Source: VXPQ01 sp965248175 (GTDB lineage: Bacteria > Bacteroidota > Rhodothermia > Rhodothermales > VXPQ01). From it: 64,000 nt of DNA. The stretch lies in contig OZ252093.1 in the NCBI GenBank assembly GCA_965248175.1, positions 2,046,001 to 2,110,000 on the forward strand. The letters are read 5' to 3'. The notes beneath the pieces were generated by a model. That model worked only from the letters and a program-made list of their open reading frames with translations, did no database searches and was not told the origin of the DNA. Positions 35,141 to 44,251 of the stretch are shown one piece after another. Made by a program: the position numbers and the translations under genes. Position 1 is the first letter of the stretch; every line of letters starts with the position of its first letter.

Positions 35141-36220
35141 ATGACATTGAGTTTTAGACCGTGCTTGCCGGTTTTTCTTTTGCGTCGCTGCGGCAAGACG
35201 CTTCTGCGGAGTGCGATGCGTTGTCTCGAGATTTTTGTCCTTGCCGGGGCCGTGCTGTACCCGGCGGCGCGCGCTTCCGCCCAGCCGCTTATGGACGGTG
35301 AGACATGGTTTGCCGCGGACAACCATGTCGTGATTGTCGGAGGCGTCTCCGCCGAGCGCATGCAGCGGTTCGGCTATTTCGAGGCGTTGCTCACCGCGCA
35401 GTACCCTGACAGTGCCTTGACGTTTCGCAATCTCGCATGGAGCGGAGACGAAGTAGCTTTGCGTCCCCGCCCACTCAACTTCGGTTCGCTGGAGGTGCAT
35501 CTTGCCCACCAGCAGCCGGATGTAGTGCTGATGTTTTTTGGAGCGAATGAATCGTTTGCCGGTCCCGAGGGGCTGGGTGCGTATCGAGACGCGTTGCGAG
35601 ACCTGGTCGTCGACATCCGGTCGCAGCGGTTCAATGCCGTTGCTCCGCCGCGAGTCATGCTGGTTTCCCCGGCGGCGCAGGAAGAAAGACCGCGAGTTGC
35701 TGTGGATATCGAGCAGCGAAACCGTGATCTGGCATTGTATACCGGAGCCATGCAGGAAGTAGCGGAGGAATTGGAAGTGGGTTTTACAGATCTTTTCGCT
35801 TCGACCAGCGCCATCATGCAGGAATCGGATCGTCCTCTGACATTCAACGGTATGCATTTCAATGCCTATGGCCATCTTGTCATGGCCGGATTGTTGCTCC
35901 GGGGATTCGGGATCGCGGAAGTGTCTGACGCCGAGTTACGGGAAGCTTCCGCGACAGCGATAGAAACGACCCCGGATGATAGCGGCTTCGAGCGCCTGCG
36001 GGCAATGATTGCCTATAAAAACAAGCAGTTCTTTTACAGGTACCGCCCTGTCAACGGCGAATATGTGTACGGGCGTCGTCGTCGCCCTTTCGGGGTGGTA
36101 AACTTCCCTTCCGAAATGGATACGCTGGATGCGATCGTTGCTCGTGAAGAGGGGCGGATCCATGCATTTGCCGGAACCGTCGTCCGTCCCGAGATCTTTC
36201 CTCCCGCCGAAGGCAGATAA
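35141..36220 (+). CDS. Secreted SGNH/GDSL-hydrolase-like protein
   Basis: The 359-residue protein has an SGNH fold pattern: FRNLAWSGDEV (block II-like), VVLMFFGANESFAG (block III with Asn) and LTFNGMHFNAYGHLVM (block V-like His). The block I GDS nucleophile motif is not present; the corresponding place reads VIVGGVSAERM, so hydrolase activity is uncertain. Hydrophobic signal sequence MRCLEIFVLAGAVLYPAARASA begins at residue 26 (base 35216), which may be the true start. It ends 10 bp before the large dehydrogenase gene, forming the first gene of the oxidative sugar locus. It may act on esterified glycans or serve as a binding protein. Confidence 0.78.
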   Translation: MTLSFRPCLPVFLLRRCGKTLLRSAMRCLEIFVLAGAVLYPAARASAQPLMDGETWFAADNHVVIVGGVSAERMQRFGYFEALLTAQYPDSALTFRNLAWSGDEVALRPRPLNFGSLEVHLAHQQPDVVLMFFGANESFAGPEGLGAYRDALRDLVVDIRSQRFNAVAPPRVMLVSPAAQEERPRVAVDIEQRNRDLALYTGAMQEVAEELEVGFTDLFASTSAIMQESDRPLTFNGMHFNAYGHLVMAGLLLRGFGIAEVSDAELREASATAIETTPDDSGFERLRAMIAYKNKQFFYRYRPVNGEYVYGRRRRPFGVVNFPSEMDTLDAIVAREEGRIHAFAGTVVRPEIFPPAEGR

Positions 36221-36230
36221 GGAGTTGTTT

Positions 36231-39200
36231 ATGATCAAGCGAAATAACCTCGTGCATTCCCGTTGCTCTCAGCGGCGTGCGCCGTTCGTGTTTTTTGCCC
36301 TGTTGTGTTGTCTGTCGTCCGGCGTTGTGTTTTTGTCCAGCGCCCATGCACAGGAACGCTCGGTCCTCGACCGCTCCGTGGAAGCCATCGAGCCCAATCG
36401 GGGTGGCGTCATGGATATGGCCACTGTGGATACGGAGGTGGCCCGGCAGCATCTGAAGATGGCGGAAGGCTATGCCGTCAATCTGTTTACCTCGGAGCAG
36501 GATTTTCCCATCGGGAATCCTGTGGCGCTGACCTTCGATGCGCGCGGTCGGCTCTGGGTCATTACCATGCCCGCCTATCCGCACCAGGAGCCGGGTATCG
36601 ATCCCGACGACAAACTGATCATTCTCGAAGACACCGACGGCGACGGGAGAGCGGACAAGCATACCGTCTTCGCCGACGGGTTGTACCAGCCGGTGGGTTT
36701 CGAACTGGGGGACGGCGGTGCTTATGTCTCGCAGCCGCCCGATCTGCTTTTTCTGCGCGATACGGACGGAGACGATGTCGCCGACGAGCGGCGCGTGCTG
36801 CTACACGGTTTCGGCACGGAAGACAGCCACCATGCTATCCACCGTTTCGTATGGGGGCCGGGCGGGGCGCTCTATTTCCAAGAGGGTACCTTCCATCATT
36901 CGCAGGTGGAAACGCCCTACGGACCCGTGCGCATGCAGTATGCCGGGGTGTTCCGGTACGAGCCCCGGTATCACCGCCTCGAACGATATGTGAGCTACCG
37001 GTTCGCCAATCCCTGGGGGCACGAATTCGACCGCTGGGGGCAAAACTTTATATCGGACGCCTCCAACGGAAATAATTATTTCGGGCTTCCGCTGACCGGG
37101 TATCTGCCGTATCCGGAAAAACATCCCCGGATGAAGGTGTTCACGACGATCGTGCGCCCTACGTCCGGATCGGAGTTCGTGAGCAGCCGCCATTTCCCCG
37201 AGGAGGCCCAAGGCAATTTTCTGTACAACAACGTGATTGGATTTCACGGGATCAAGCAGCACCGTGTTCATCCGGACGGGTCCGGGTTTGCGGGCGAGGA
37301 AATCGAGCCGCTGCTTACGTCCACCGATATCAATTTTCGCCCGGTCGATATGCAATTCGGCCCGGATGGGGCCTTGTATATCGTGGATTGGTTCAATCCG
37401 CTGGTGGGGCACATGCAGTACTCCATTCGGGACACCCGCCGCGACAAGACGCACGGCAGAATCTGGCGGATTACGCACGAGGGAAGCCCGCTGTTGACGC
37501 CGCCGGACATCGCAGGGCGTCCGATCGGCGAATTGCTGGATTTGCTGAAGACCTACGAAGATCAGGTGCGCTATCGCGTGCGCCGCGAATTGCGTTTGCA
37601 CGACGCTGCCGAGGTGCAGGCGGCGCTTGGGGCATGGATCGATGGTCTCGACCCGGACGCTGAAGGCTACGAGCATTATTTGCTGGAGGCGCTGTGGGTG
37701 CATCAGACGCACAACCTGATCAATACCGGTTTGCTGGAGCAACTCCTTGACGCGGAGGATCACCGTGCGCGTGCTGCTGCCACTCGCGTGCTGCGTCACT
37801 GGCGCCGGGATATTGCGGATCCGCTTGCACTCCTCGCCCGACAGGTTCGGGATCCGCATCCGCTGGTGCGGCTGGAGGCTGTAGTGGCGCTGAGTTACAT
37901 GGATTCGGCAGAGGCTGCATTTCATGCGCTGGAAGCTCTCGACAGCGAGATGGATTATTACCTCGACTACGGCCTGAACGAGACCATCCGGGCCTTGAAG
38001 CCGAAGTGGGAGCCGGTGATTGCGGAAGGCGCACCGTCCCCGTCCACGGAGGGCATTTTGTACCTGCTGCGCCGGGCCGATCCTTCCGTCATGCAGCGAC
38101 CCGTATTTGCTCGGGAGGTCTACGAATCCGTACTACGCCAGGAAGGATTCGAGGAGGCGCACCGGGCGCAGGCGGTAGCGCGGCTTGCGGAGGATGCCTC
38201 TATGCAGCCTGACGTTTCGTCCGATGCGGCGCTGGCCGGGGACGGGGGCGCACGCGCCGAAGCCATTATGGATGCGCTATCGGAAGAGGATATTTCCGAA
38301 GACGCTGCGGAAGCTCTGAGTGTGCTTTTGCTGAGAGAGCCGATTGAGGCGTTGCGCGCACTTGCACAAGAACTTCCGGAAGGGTTTATGGAAGAGGAGT
38401 TCCTATCCCCATCGGATGAGAAGACCGAATACATGCAGGTGATTATGTATGGTCTGGTAACGCTGGCGATGGACGGAAGTGCAGACGTTGTACGGGAAAC
38501 GGGAAATGCTGCGTTGATGCTTCTGGTAAGTCCCGAATGGCTGTTAACCGATGTAGAGGACCTGATTGATAATCCGGTTGAACGGGATCCGGATATGGAG
38601 GAATATGCCGGATTCATGATATCCGCCTTGCGGGGCGGCCTCCGCATCCCTTCGGAGGATGTGCGCCTGCAACTGCACGAGGCGATGCTGCGGCGTATGG
38701 ATGACTGGGAGGACGCCGGCTGGCGGAATGCGGCCTTGGAAACGCTGGCCGGACTGGGGGTAGCGCCTGCTGAATCGTTCGCGTTTTTCGCCGGGCGCCT
38801 CGAGGCCGGGCGGATCGATCCCGTGCTGGTGGCGGCCGCAGATACCGTCCCGGTAGAGGCATGGGGCGCACACGATTACGCCATCATTGTGCGGCAACTC
38901 ATTGCGGAGGCCGGTAAGATACCCGCCGAAGACCGGCACGGCGCCTGGTTCCGGGGGCTGGTTTCCCTCGCGGAGAAAGCCGCCGCTCGCCTGGACGATC
39001 CCTCGGTATTCGCGGAAGCCCTTCGGGCGTTGCACACTCGTATCGTCGAGATCACGACCGTTGAGGCGCAAATGACGTATGACGTTACGGCGTTTCGGGT
39101 AGCGCCCGGGCAGCAGGTGGAAATCGTTTTCCGGAATGCGGATGTACTTCCGCATAACCTTGTGATCGTACGACCCGGAGCCGGGGAGATGGTAGGCAGG

Positions 39201-39425
39201 GCAGCGGACGCCATGGCAACGGACCCGGACGCTTTTGAGAAAGAATTTATTCCTGACTCACCTGCTGTGATGCATACCACCAGGATGCTCCAGGAGGACG
39301 AATCGGTCCGGCTCCAGTTTACGGCCCCCGAACAGGAAGGAAATTATCCCTACATCTGTACGTTTCCCGCCCACTGGATTACGATGAAAGGTGTGATGGA
39401 GGTTGCAGCCTACGACGACGAGTAG
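36231..39425 (+). CDS. Secreted propeller dehydrogenase (TIGR02604-like) with HEAT-like repeats and a C-terminal blue-copper domain
   Basis: The 1064-residue protein starts at 36231 after a clear AAGGAG. Signal peptide ends near residue 39 (SSAHAQE). Residues about 75-415 form a beta-propeller of the putative membrane-bound dehydrogenase type found in PVC bacteria (DGDGRADKHTVFADGL, GTEDSHHAIHRFVWGPGG, FANPWGHEFDRWGQNF). Residues about 430-720 are helical and HEAT/PBS-lyase-like. The last about 110 residues are a plastocyanin/azurin-like domain with ligands His975 (VLPHNLVIV), Cys1043, His1048 and Met1052 (YICTFPAHWITM). The likely role is periplasmic oxidation of a sugar, polyol or similar substrate with electrons passed to copper; cofactor (PQQ or none) and substrate are not readable. 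Followed after 22 bp by a cytochrome c protein. Confidence 0.85.
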   Translation: MIKRNNLVHSRCSQRRAPFVFFALLCCLSSGVVFLSSAHAQERSVLDRSVEAIEPNRGGVMDMATVDTEVARQHLKMAEGYAVNLFTSEQDFPIGNPVALTFDARGRLWVITMPAYPHQEPGIDPDDKLIILEDTDGDGRADKHTVFADGLYQPVGFELGDGGAYVSQPPDLLFLRDTDGDDVADERRVLLHGFGTEDSHHAIHRFVWGPGGALYFQEGTFHHSQVETPYGPVRMQYAGVFRYEPRYHRLERYVSYRFANPWGHEFDRWGQNFISDASNGNNYFGLPLTGYLPYPEKHPRMKVFTTIVRPTSGSEFVSSRHFPEEAQGNFLYNNVIGFHGIKQHRVHPDGSGFAGEEIEPLLTSTDINFRPVDMQFGPDGALYIVDWFNPLVGHMQYSIRDTRRDKTHGRIWRITHEGSPLLTPPDIAGRPIGELLDLLKTYEDQVRYRVRRELRLHDAAEVQAALGAWIDGLDPDAEGYEHYLLEALWVHQTHNLINTGLLEQLLDAEDHRARAAATRVLRHWRRDIADPLALLARQVRDPHPLVRLEAVVALSYMDSAEAAFHALEALDSEMDYYLDYGLNETIRALKPKWEPVIAEGAPSPSTEGILYLLRRADPSVMQRPVFAREVYESVLRQEGFEEAHRAQAVARLAEDASMQPDVSSDAALAGDGGARAEAIMDALSEEDISEDAAEALSVLLLREPIEALRALAQELPEGFMEEEFLSPSDEKTEYMQVIMYGLVTLAMDGSADVVRETGNAALMLLVSPEWLLTDVEDLIDNPVERDPDMEEYAGFMISALRGGLRIPSEDVRLQLHEAMLRRMDDWEDAGWRNAALETLAGLGVAPAESFAFFAGRLEAGRIDPVLVAAADTVPVEAWGAHDYAIIVRQLIAEAGKIPAEDRHGAWFRGLVSLAEKAAARLDDPSVFAEALRALHTRIVEITTVEAQMTYDVTAFRVAPGQQVEIVFRNADVLPHNLVIVRPGAGEMVGRAADAMATDPDAFEKEFIPDSPAVMHTTRMLQEDESVRLQFTAPEQEGNYPYICTFPAHWITMKGVMEVAAYDDE

Positions 39426-39447
39426 CGTAGATGCTGACGCTCTTCCC

Positions 39448-42237
39448 ATGCACACCCCGAGGCCCGTTCTACATAAGCTATTGTCCCCCATGCTATTTTG
39501 TCGTTTTGTTCACAAGTCAGGTTCATTGTCTGTAGTGATCCTTGCGCTTTTCGTATTGGCATCGGCCGGCTTTATGGCCCGGGGTGTCGAAAGCGATGCG
39601 CGCCGCCCCGCAGAAAACGACGATCATGCCGCCATCCTGCGCAGCCTTGATGCGGAGACCCTGGAGGCGGGGCGGGATATTTATGTGCGGGCATGCGCTG
39701 CCTGTCATGGTGTAGAAGGCGGGGCGCTCTTGCCTTCGGCCCGGTCGTTCGATACGGATACGTTGCGGTACGGCAACGATCCATACGCCATGTGGCAAAC
39801 CGTTACGTACGGGAAAGGACAGATGACAGCCCAGAGTTGGTTGACGCCGGAGGAGAGGTATTATGTCATCCAGTACATTCGTGAAGAGCTCATCAAACCC
39901 AAAAATTCGGGGCAGTATTTCGAGGTCACGGAGGAGTATCTCGCAGGGCTGCCCACCGGGGAAGAAGCGGGCCAGGATGTGGTCGAGGCCGCTGCGGAGG
40001 GGCTTCAGGCAGCCGGGATGACTTGGGCCGGTCAGCATCCCGGAGACTACGGGAATGTCATGTATTCCCAGTTGGCCGACAAGACCAGCGATGCACTTAC
40101 CATTGCGCTGGATGAGGAAATCTATCTGAGCTACAACGTGCTGCGTATGCGCCTTGCCGCTGCCTGGCGGGGTGAGCTGGACCTTTCTGAAACGAAGTTC
40201 GAGCAATATCGGGGCGAAGGCAAGCCGATCATTTCCGGAGAGGAACTGGATGGACTCGCTGTGTGGCGCTGGGAATATCCCGGCGAATACGCCGCGCTCG
40301 ATGCGGAAACCTCACCACGCGCGCCACTCCCGGCGGACGTGATGACGTTCCATGGGCATTACCGGCATGGCGACGATGTGGTGTTGTCTTACTCGATCAT
40401 GGGTCGCGACGTACTGGAGTGGCCTTCGGCAGAGCGTGATGGGAACGACCTCGTGCTCGTACACACGTTGCGCATCGGCCCTTCGAAGCAGGGGCATCGT
40501 CTTGTCGTTGGGCATGAAGTGATGGCGGAGGTAACCGGAGATGTCGAAGGCATGACATCGTCCGAGGAGGGGGGAGATGTTTTTCTGCATATTCCCGCAA
40601 GCGATGTCGTGCGTACGGTGCAGATTCGCCGGCGTGCGGGAGCGCAGGGCCGTGGCGCTATCGAAGAGATGTCCGCCGGGGATACTCCCGATCTTGCGGT
40701 CATGACCCGGGGCGGTCCTTCACAGTGGCCGGAAACGATTGTAACCGGGGGAGAGCGAGGCGTGCCCCGCGCCCATTACGATCCGATGTATTACAAAGAC
40801 GAGGACCGGGATACCCCGGAGAAACTGGTCGATCTTCCGGAAGATTATCCCTATACGGTGGACAAGATCGGCTTGCCGTTCGTCAATCCGTGGAACAGCT
40901 GGATACGCCCCACAGCGCTCGCATTCTATCCGGACGGGCGCATGGTGCTTACAACCTATCTCGGCGACGTGTGGGTAGCCGATGGGCTGGACGATACCCT
41001 GGACGAGGTCATGTGGCGGCGCATCGCTACGGGCCTGTACGAGCCGATGGGCGCCGAGGTAGTCGACGGGGACATCTATGTCATAGCCCGCGACCGGATT
41101 GTGCGGTTACGCGACCTGAACGGGGATATGGAGACCGACTACTACGAAACGTTCTATGCGGATAAGGACGTGTCAGACTTTTTCCACTCGTTTGCCTTTG
41201 GTCTCCAGGCCGATGCAGAAGGCAATCTGTATTATGCCAAGTCCGGGCAGTATACGAATAATGCCACGCCGGGAGATCTGGTTCGTGTCACGCCAGATGG
41301 AACAGGCGGTACGATCGCTACCGGATTCCGCACACCGAACGGACTCACCGTGGCGCCGGACGGGCGCGTATTCGTCACCGACAATCAGGGAAACTGGACG
41401 CCTGCTAACGAAATAAATCTCGTGGAGCCCGGCAAGTTTTACGGGTATGTAAACAACATCGCCGAACGCGGGTGGTCTCCCGACGGTCTGGATGTGGAGA
41501 TCCCCGAGGGGGAGTGGTCTGCTGTCATCGACACCGCCGCCGTGCCGGACTCCTTCACCGAGCCGGTGATCTGGCTACCCCAGGAATTCGACAATTCGCC
41601 GGGCGGGGGCATATGGACAGACGCGAACTGGGGGCCGCTGGGGGATCGGATGCTCAACACCAGTTTCGGAAAGGGCTGGGCGTATTATTTGATGTTCGAC
41701 GAGGTGGATGGGGTGACTCAGGCTGCTGCAGCGGCCTTGCCTTTCCAGTTTGACGCCGGGACACAACGCGTGCGCGTCAACCCCGCGGATGGGCAGATTT
41801 ACCTGACGGGCCTGACGGGCTGGGACGATGGGTTCGCCACGCGTTATGCTCACCTCGACCGCATCCGGTACACAGGTGGCGAGGGGCAATACGTAACCGA
41901 GACCCACGTAAAATCCGACGGCATCGAGTTCACATTCAATTTTCCGGTGGATGCCGCCGCTGCTTCAGACCCTTCTCACTACGACGTGACGCGATGGGAT
42001 TACAAGTGGCAGCGCCGGTATGGCTCCTATGACTGGTCGGTGGAGAATCCCGAACAGATAGGACGTGATGAAGTGCCTGTGGAGGCGGTGCAGGTGGATG
42101 GCCGGCGTGTACGCCTTGTTCTGCCGGACATGCAGCCGGCGGACCAGATGCTGGTGCGTATGCAGATTCCGTCCGCCGAGGGCGGTATCCTGAAAGAAGC
42201 CGTTTACCTTACCGTACACAAGGTGCCCGGAGGCTAA
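39448..42237 (+). CDS. Membrane-anchored cytochrome c - DUF6797 - propeller dehydrogenase fusion
   Basis: From the ATG at 39448, 929 residues. A transmembrane or signal helix (about 25-45, VVILALFVLASAGFMA) is followed by a class I cytochrome c domain (about 65-140) with CAACH at 83-87 and probable axial Met126. A DUF6797-like beta domain (about 185-420, starts WAGQHPGDYGNVMYSQ) and a quinoprotein-type propeller (about 445-800, FRTPNGLTVAPDGRVFVTDNQG, FDNSPGGGIW) follow. The last about 110 residues match the beta-sandwich end common in these fusions (WDYKWQRRYGSYDWSVENP). It probably receives electrons from the copper-dehydrogenase upstream or oxidises its own substrate. An ATG at 39490 is an alternative start. 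Confidence 0.85.
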   Translation: MHTPRPVLHKLLSPMLFCRFVHKSGSLSVVILALFVLASAGFMARGVESDARRPAENDDHAAILRSLDAETLEAGRDIYVRACAACHGVEGGALLPSARSFDTDTLRYGNDPYAMWQTVTYGKGQMTAQSWLTPEERYYVIQYIREELIKPKNSGQYFEVTEEYLAGLPTGEEAGQDVVEAAAEGLQAAGMTWAGQHPGDYGNVMYSQLADKTSDALTIALDEEIYLSYNVLRMRLAAAWRGELDLSETKFEQYRGEGKPIISGEELDGLAVWRWEYPGEYAALDAETSPRAPLPADVMTFHGHYRHGDDVVLSYSIMGRDVLEWPSAERDGNDLVLVHTLRIGPSKQGHRLVVGHEVMAEVTGDVEGMTSSEEGGDVFLHIPASDVVRTVQIRRRAGAQGRGAIEEMSAGDTPDLAVMTRGGPSQWPETIVTGGERGVPRAHYDPMYYKDEDRDTPEKLVDLPEDYPYTVDKIGLPFVNPWNSWIRPTALAFYPDGRMVLTTYLGDVWVADGLDDTLDEVMWRRIATGLYEPMGAEVVDGDIYVIARDRIVRLRDLNGDMETDYYETFYADKDVSDFFHSFAFGLQADAEGNLYYAKSGQYTNNATPGDLVRVTPDGTGGTIATGFRTPNGLTVAPDGRVFVTDNQGNWTPANEINLVEPGKFYGYVNNIAERGWSPDGLDVEIPEGEWSAVIDTAAVPDSFTEPVIWLPQEFDNSPGGGIWTDANWGPLGDRMLNTSFGKGWAYYLMFDEVDGVTQAAAAALPFQFDAGTQRVRVNPADGQIYLTGLTGWDDGFATRYAHLDRIRYTGGEGQYVTETHVKSDGIEFTFNFPVDAAAASDPSHYDVTRWDYKWQRRYGSYDWSVENPEQIGRDEVPVEAVQVDGRRVRLVLPDMQPADQMLVRMQIPSAEGGILKEAVYLTVHKVPGG

Positions 42238-42244
42238 GCAGGAG

Positions 42245-42269
42245 GCCTTGTCGCGCCACACGACAAGGC
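42245..42269 (+). terminator. Hairpin after the cytochrome c-dehydrogenase gene
   Basis: GCCTTGTCG (42245-42253) and CGACAAGGC (42261-42269) make a perfect 9-bp stem with a 7-base loop, starting 8 bases after the stop codon at 42237. No U-run follows, so termination strength is uncertain. It suggests that the dehydrogenase pair and the following VanZ gene are separate transcripts or differently abundant segments. Confidence 0.6.
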
Positions 42270-42396
42270 GTCGAGGTCCTTAGAAGGTCAGATTCCCGGA
42301 ACAAACCCTGCCGGTTAGCCTGGCGGGGTTATCGGGTGGCATGGAACATGGGGTTATGTTACGATATGCAAAACTTACTGTCGTTTTACAGCGCCC

Positions 42397-42954
42397 ATGT
42401 CCCTTTTTTCTTCTAATCGAGAGCGGCGCCTTTGGGGCTGGACGCTCGTTGTCCTGGGGACGGTCTACCTGACTTTCGGTTTGGCGCAAAAGCTGGCTGC
42501 GGTGGTGCCCAGCGGCGACTTGAACGCAGCCTTTTTCCTTCTTGCCTGCCTCCTGGTTCTGGGGGCCGTCATTACACAAGGGCTGAAGACGCGGCCGAGC
42601 GGGGTCGAGATCAGCATCGCGCTGGGTGTTGCGGCCGCCTACCTCATGGTGTTCGTTCGGATGGCAAGCCCGGTGGAGCGCTCCCACCTTGTCGAGTACA
42701 GCGTGGTGGCTGTCTTCATCTATGAAGCGCTTACGGAACGAGCGAGTCAGGGGCGCCGTGTCCCCGCACCCGCCCTGCTTGCCCTGCTGGCGGCCTCGCT
42801 GATCGGCGTGCTTGACGAATGCATCCAGGCGTTTGTGCCCAACCGCGTGTTTGACCCTGTCGACATGTTGTTCAACTTTGTGGCGGTCGTGATGGCGATC
42901 GTTGCGAGTCTGGCGCTGGGCTGGGCGCGCAGGAGGGCAAGGCGATCCGGGTAG
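42397..42954 (+). CDS. VanZ-like family membrane protein
   Basis: The 185-residue protein has about five hydrophobic helices. The signature of VanZ-like proteins is clear: RSHLVEYSVVAVFIYEA (His and Glu) and IGVLDECIQAFVPNRVFDPVDML (Asp-Glu-x2-Gln). VanZ gives low-level teicoplanin resistance in enterococci; most homologues have no known role. Start at 42397. It lies inside the sugar locus in the same direction but is bordered by gaps of about 160 and 230 bp, so it may be a separate unit. The 231-bp gap 42955-43185 has no visible gene. Confidence 0.85.
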   Translation: MSLFSSNRERRLWGWTLVVLGTVYLTFGLAQKLAAVVPSGDLNAAFFLLACLLVLGAVITQGLKTRPSGVEISIALGVAAAYLMVFVRMASPVERSHLVEYSVVAVFIYEALTERASQGRRVPAPALLALLAASLIGVLDECIQAFVPNRVFDPVDMLFNFVAVVMAIVASLALGWARRRARRSG

Positions 42955-43185
42955 GGGGATAGATATGATTTTTCCGCTTAACGAAGAGCGCCTCAATCAC
43001 CTGACTCAGGGGATGTCTGGTGGTATATGTAACGGGCGAATACCATCGCCATGTGCTTGCCTTGTTTAGAAGGCTCTTGCTTTGGCCCGTATTGCGTTCG
43101 TTCGCTTCCTGACGTAGTATGGTATAGGGTAAGCCACTTTGCAGACAGGTCGCATAAACGTATCATCGCATAGCATCTTTCCGTC

Positions 43186-44241
43186 ATGATTCCACGATTT
43201 TTTTTGCTTTTTGCCCTGGGTGTATCACTTGCTGCGAGTGCTCCGGCATTCGTTGCCGCGCAATCACAGGATGACACGCCCTGGGTTGTGTACGAGGGCG
43301 CTGAAGGACCCGGTCAGGACAAGCACATCGTTCTTGTAAGCGGAGACGAAGAATATCGCTCTGAAGAAGCGCTCACCCAGTTGGCCCGTATCCTGGCGTT
43401 CCGGCACGGTTTCAAAACCACGACGCTTTACGCCGTACACCCGGAGAGCGGGGTGATCGATCCGGAATACGTGCATAATATTCCTGGATTACACATGCTC
43501 GAGGACGCGGATCTGATGATTATTTTCACGCGCTTTCGCGATCTCCCGGAAGAGCAGATGCGGCATATCGAGGCTTTCACGAACTCGGGTAAGCCGATCA
43601 TTGGGCTGCGCACCTCCACGCACGCCTTCCGTTTCGAGGACCGAAACAACCCGTTCATACGATACGATACGGCGAGCGAGGCGCCCGGATGGGAAGGGGG
43701 ATGGGGCAGACAGGTGCTCGGGGAAACCTGGATCAGCCACCACGGGCGTCATGCCGTGGAGGGGACGCGCGGCGTCATCCATTACCTCTACGAGGACGAT
43801 CCGATTCTGAACGGTATCGGCGACAACGTATACGGGGATACGGATGTGTACGGTCTCACTATATTGCCGGAGGGCACGGAGGTCCTTCTCTACGGATTGA
43901 CCCTGAAGGGACTGGACCCCTATGCTCCACCCGAATATGAAACGTCCATCGTGCCCATCGCCTGGCGCCGCCACTGGACGGGCGAGACAGGAAACACCTC
44001 GCGCGTCTTTGCCACTACGCTGGGCGCCTCCGTGGATCTGAAAAGCGAGGGGGTCCGGCGTCTGTTGGTCAATGCGACATTCTGGGGGCTCGGCATGGAG
44101 GATATGACGCCGGAAGAAGCCGATGTAGGCTACATCGGCCGGTATCGCCCCACGTTTTATGGCTTCGGAAGCCACGTAATCGGTATCTATCCGGCAGATC
44201 TGGACATGACTGTCGAAGAAGCTGCCAGATGGGCCAAATAA
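43186..44241 (+). CDS. Secreted ThuA-like domain protein
   Basis: The 351-residue protein starts with a signal peptide (about 1-25, ending FVAAQS). The ThuA-like fold (class I glutamine amidotransferase-like, PF06283) covers about 45-270: HIVLVSGDEEYRSEEALTQLARIL, ADLMIIFTRFRDLPEEQ, GKPIIGLRTSTHAF. ThuA-like proteins occur with keto-sugar and trehalose-type catabolism and with PVC-type dehydrogenases. In context it probably handles an oxidised sugar in the periplasm. The chain continues to GYIGRYRPTFYGFGSH at the end. It is followed by the TolB/PHP fusion after 10 bp, probably one operon. Confidence 0.85.
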   Translation: MIPRFFLLFALGVSLAASAPAFVAAQSQDDTPWVVYEGAEGPGQDKHIVLVSGDEEYRSEEALTQLARILAFRHGFKTTTLYAVHPESGVIDPEYVHNIPGLHMLEDADLMIIFTRFRDLPEEQMRHIEAFTNSGKPIIGLRTSTHAFRFEDRNNPFIRYDTASEAPGWEGGWGRQVLGETWISHHGRHAVEGTRGVIHYLYEDDPILNGIGDNVYGDTDVYGLTILPEGTEVLLYGLTLKGLDPYAPPEYETSIVPIAWRRHWTGETGNTSRVFATTLGASVDLKSEGVRRLLVNATFWGLGMEDMTPEEADVGYIGRYRPTFYGFGSHVIGIYPADLDMTVEEAARWAK

Positions 44242-44251
44242 TCCCGTATCC

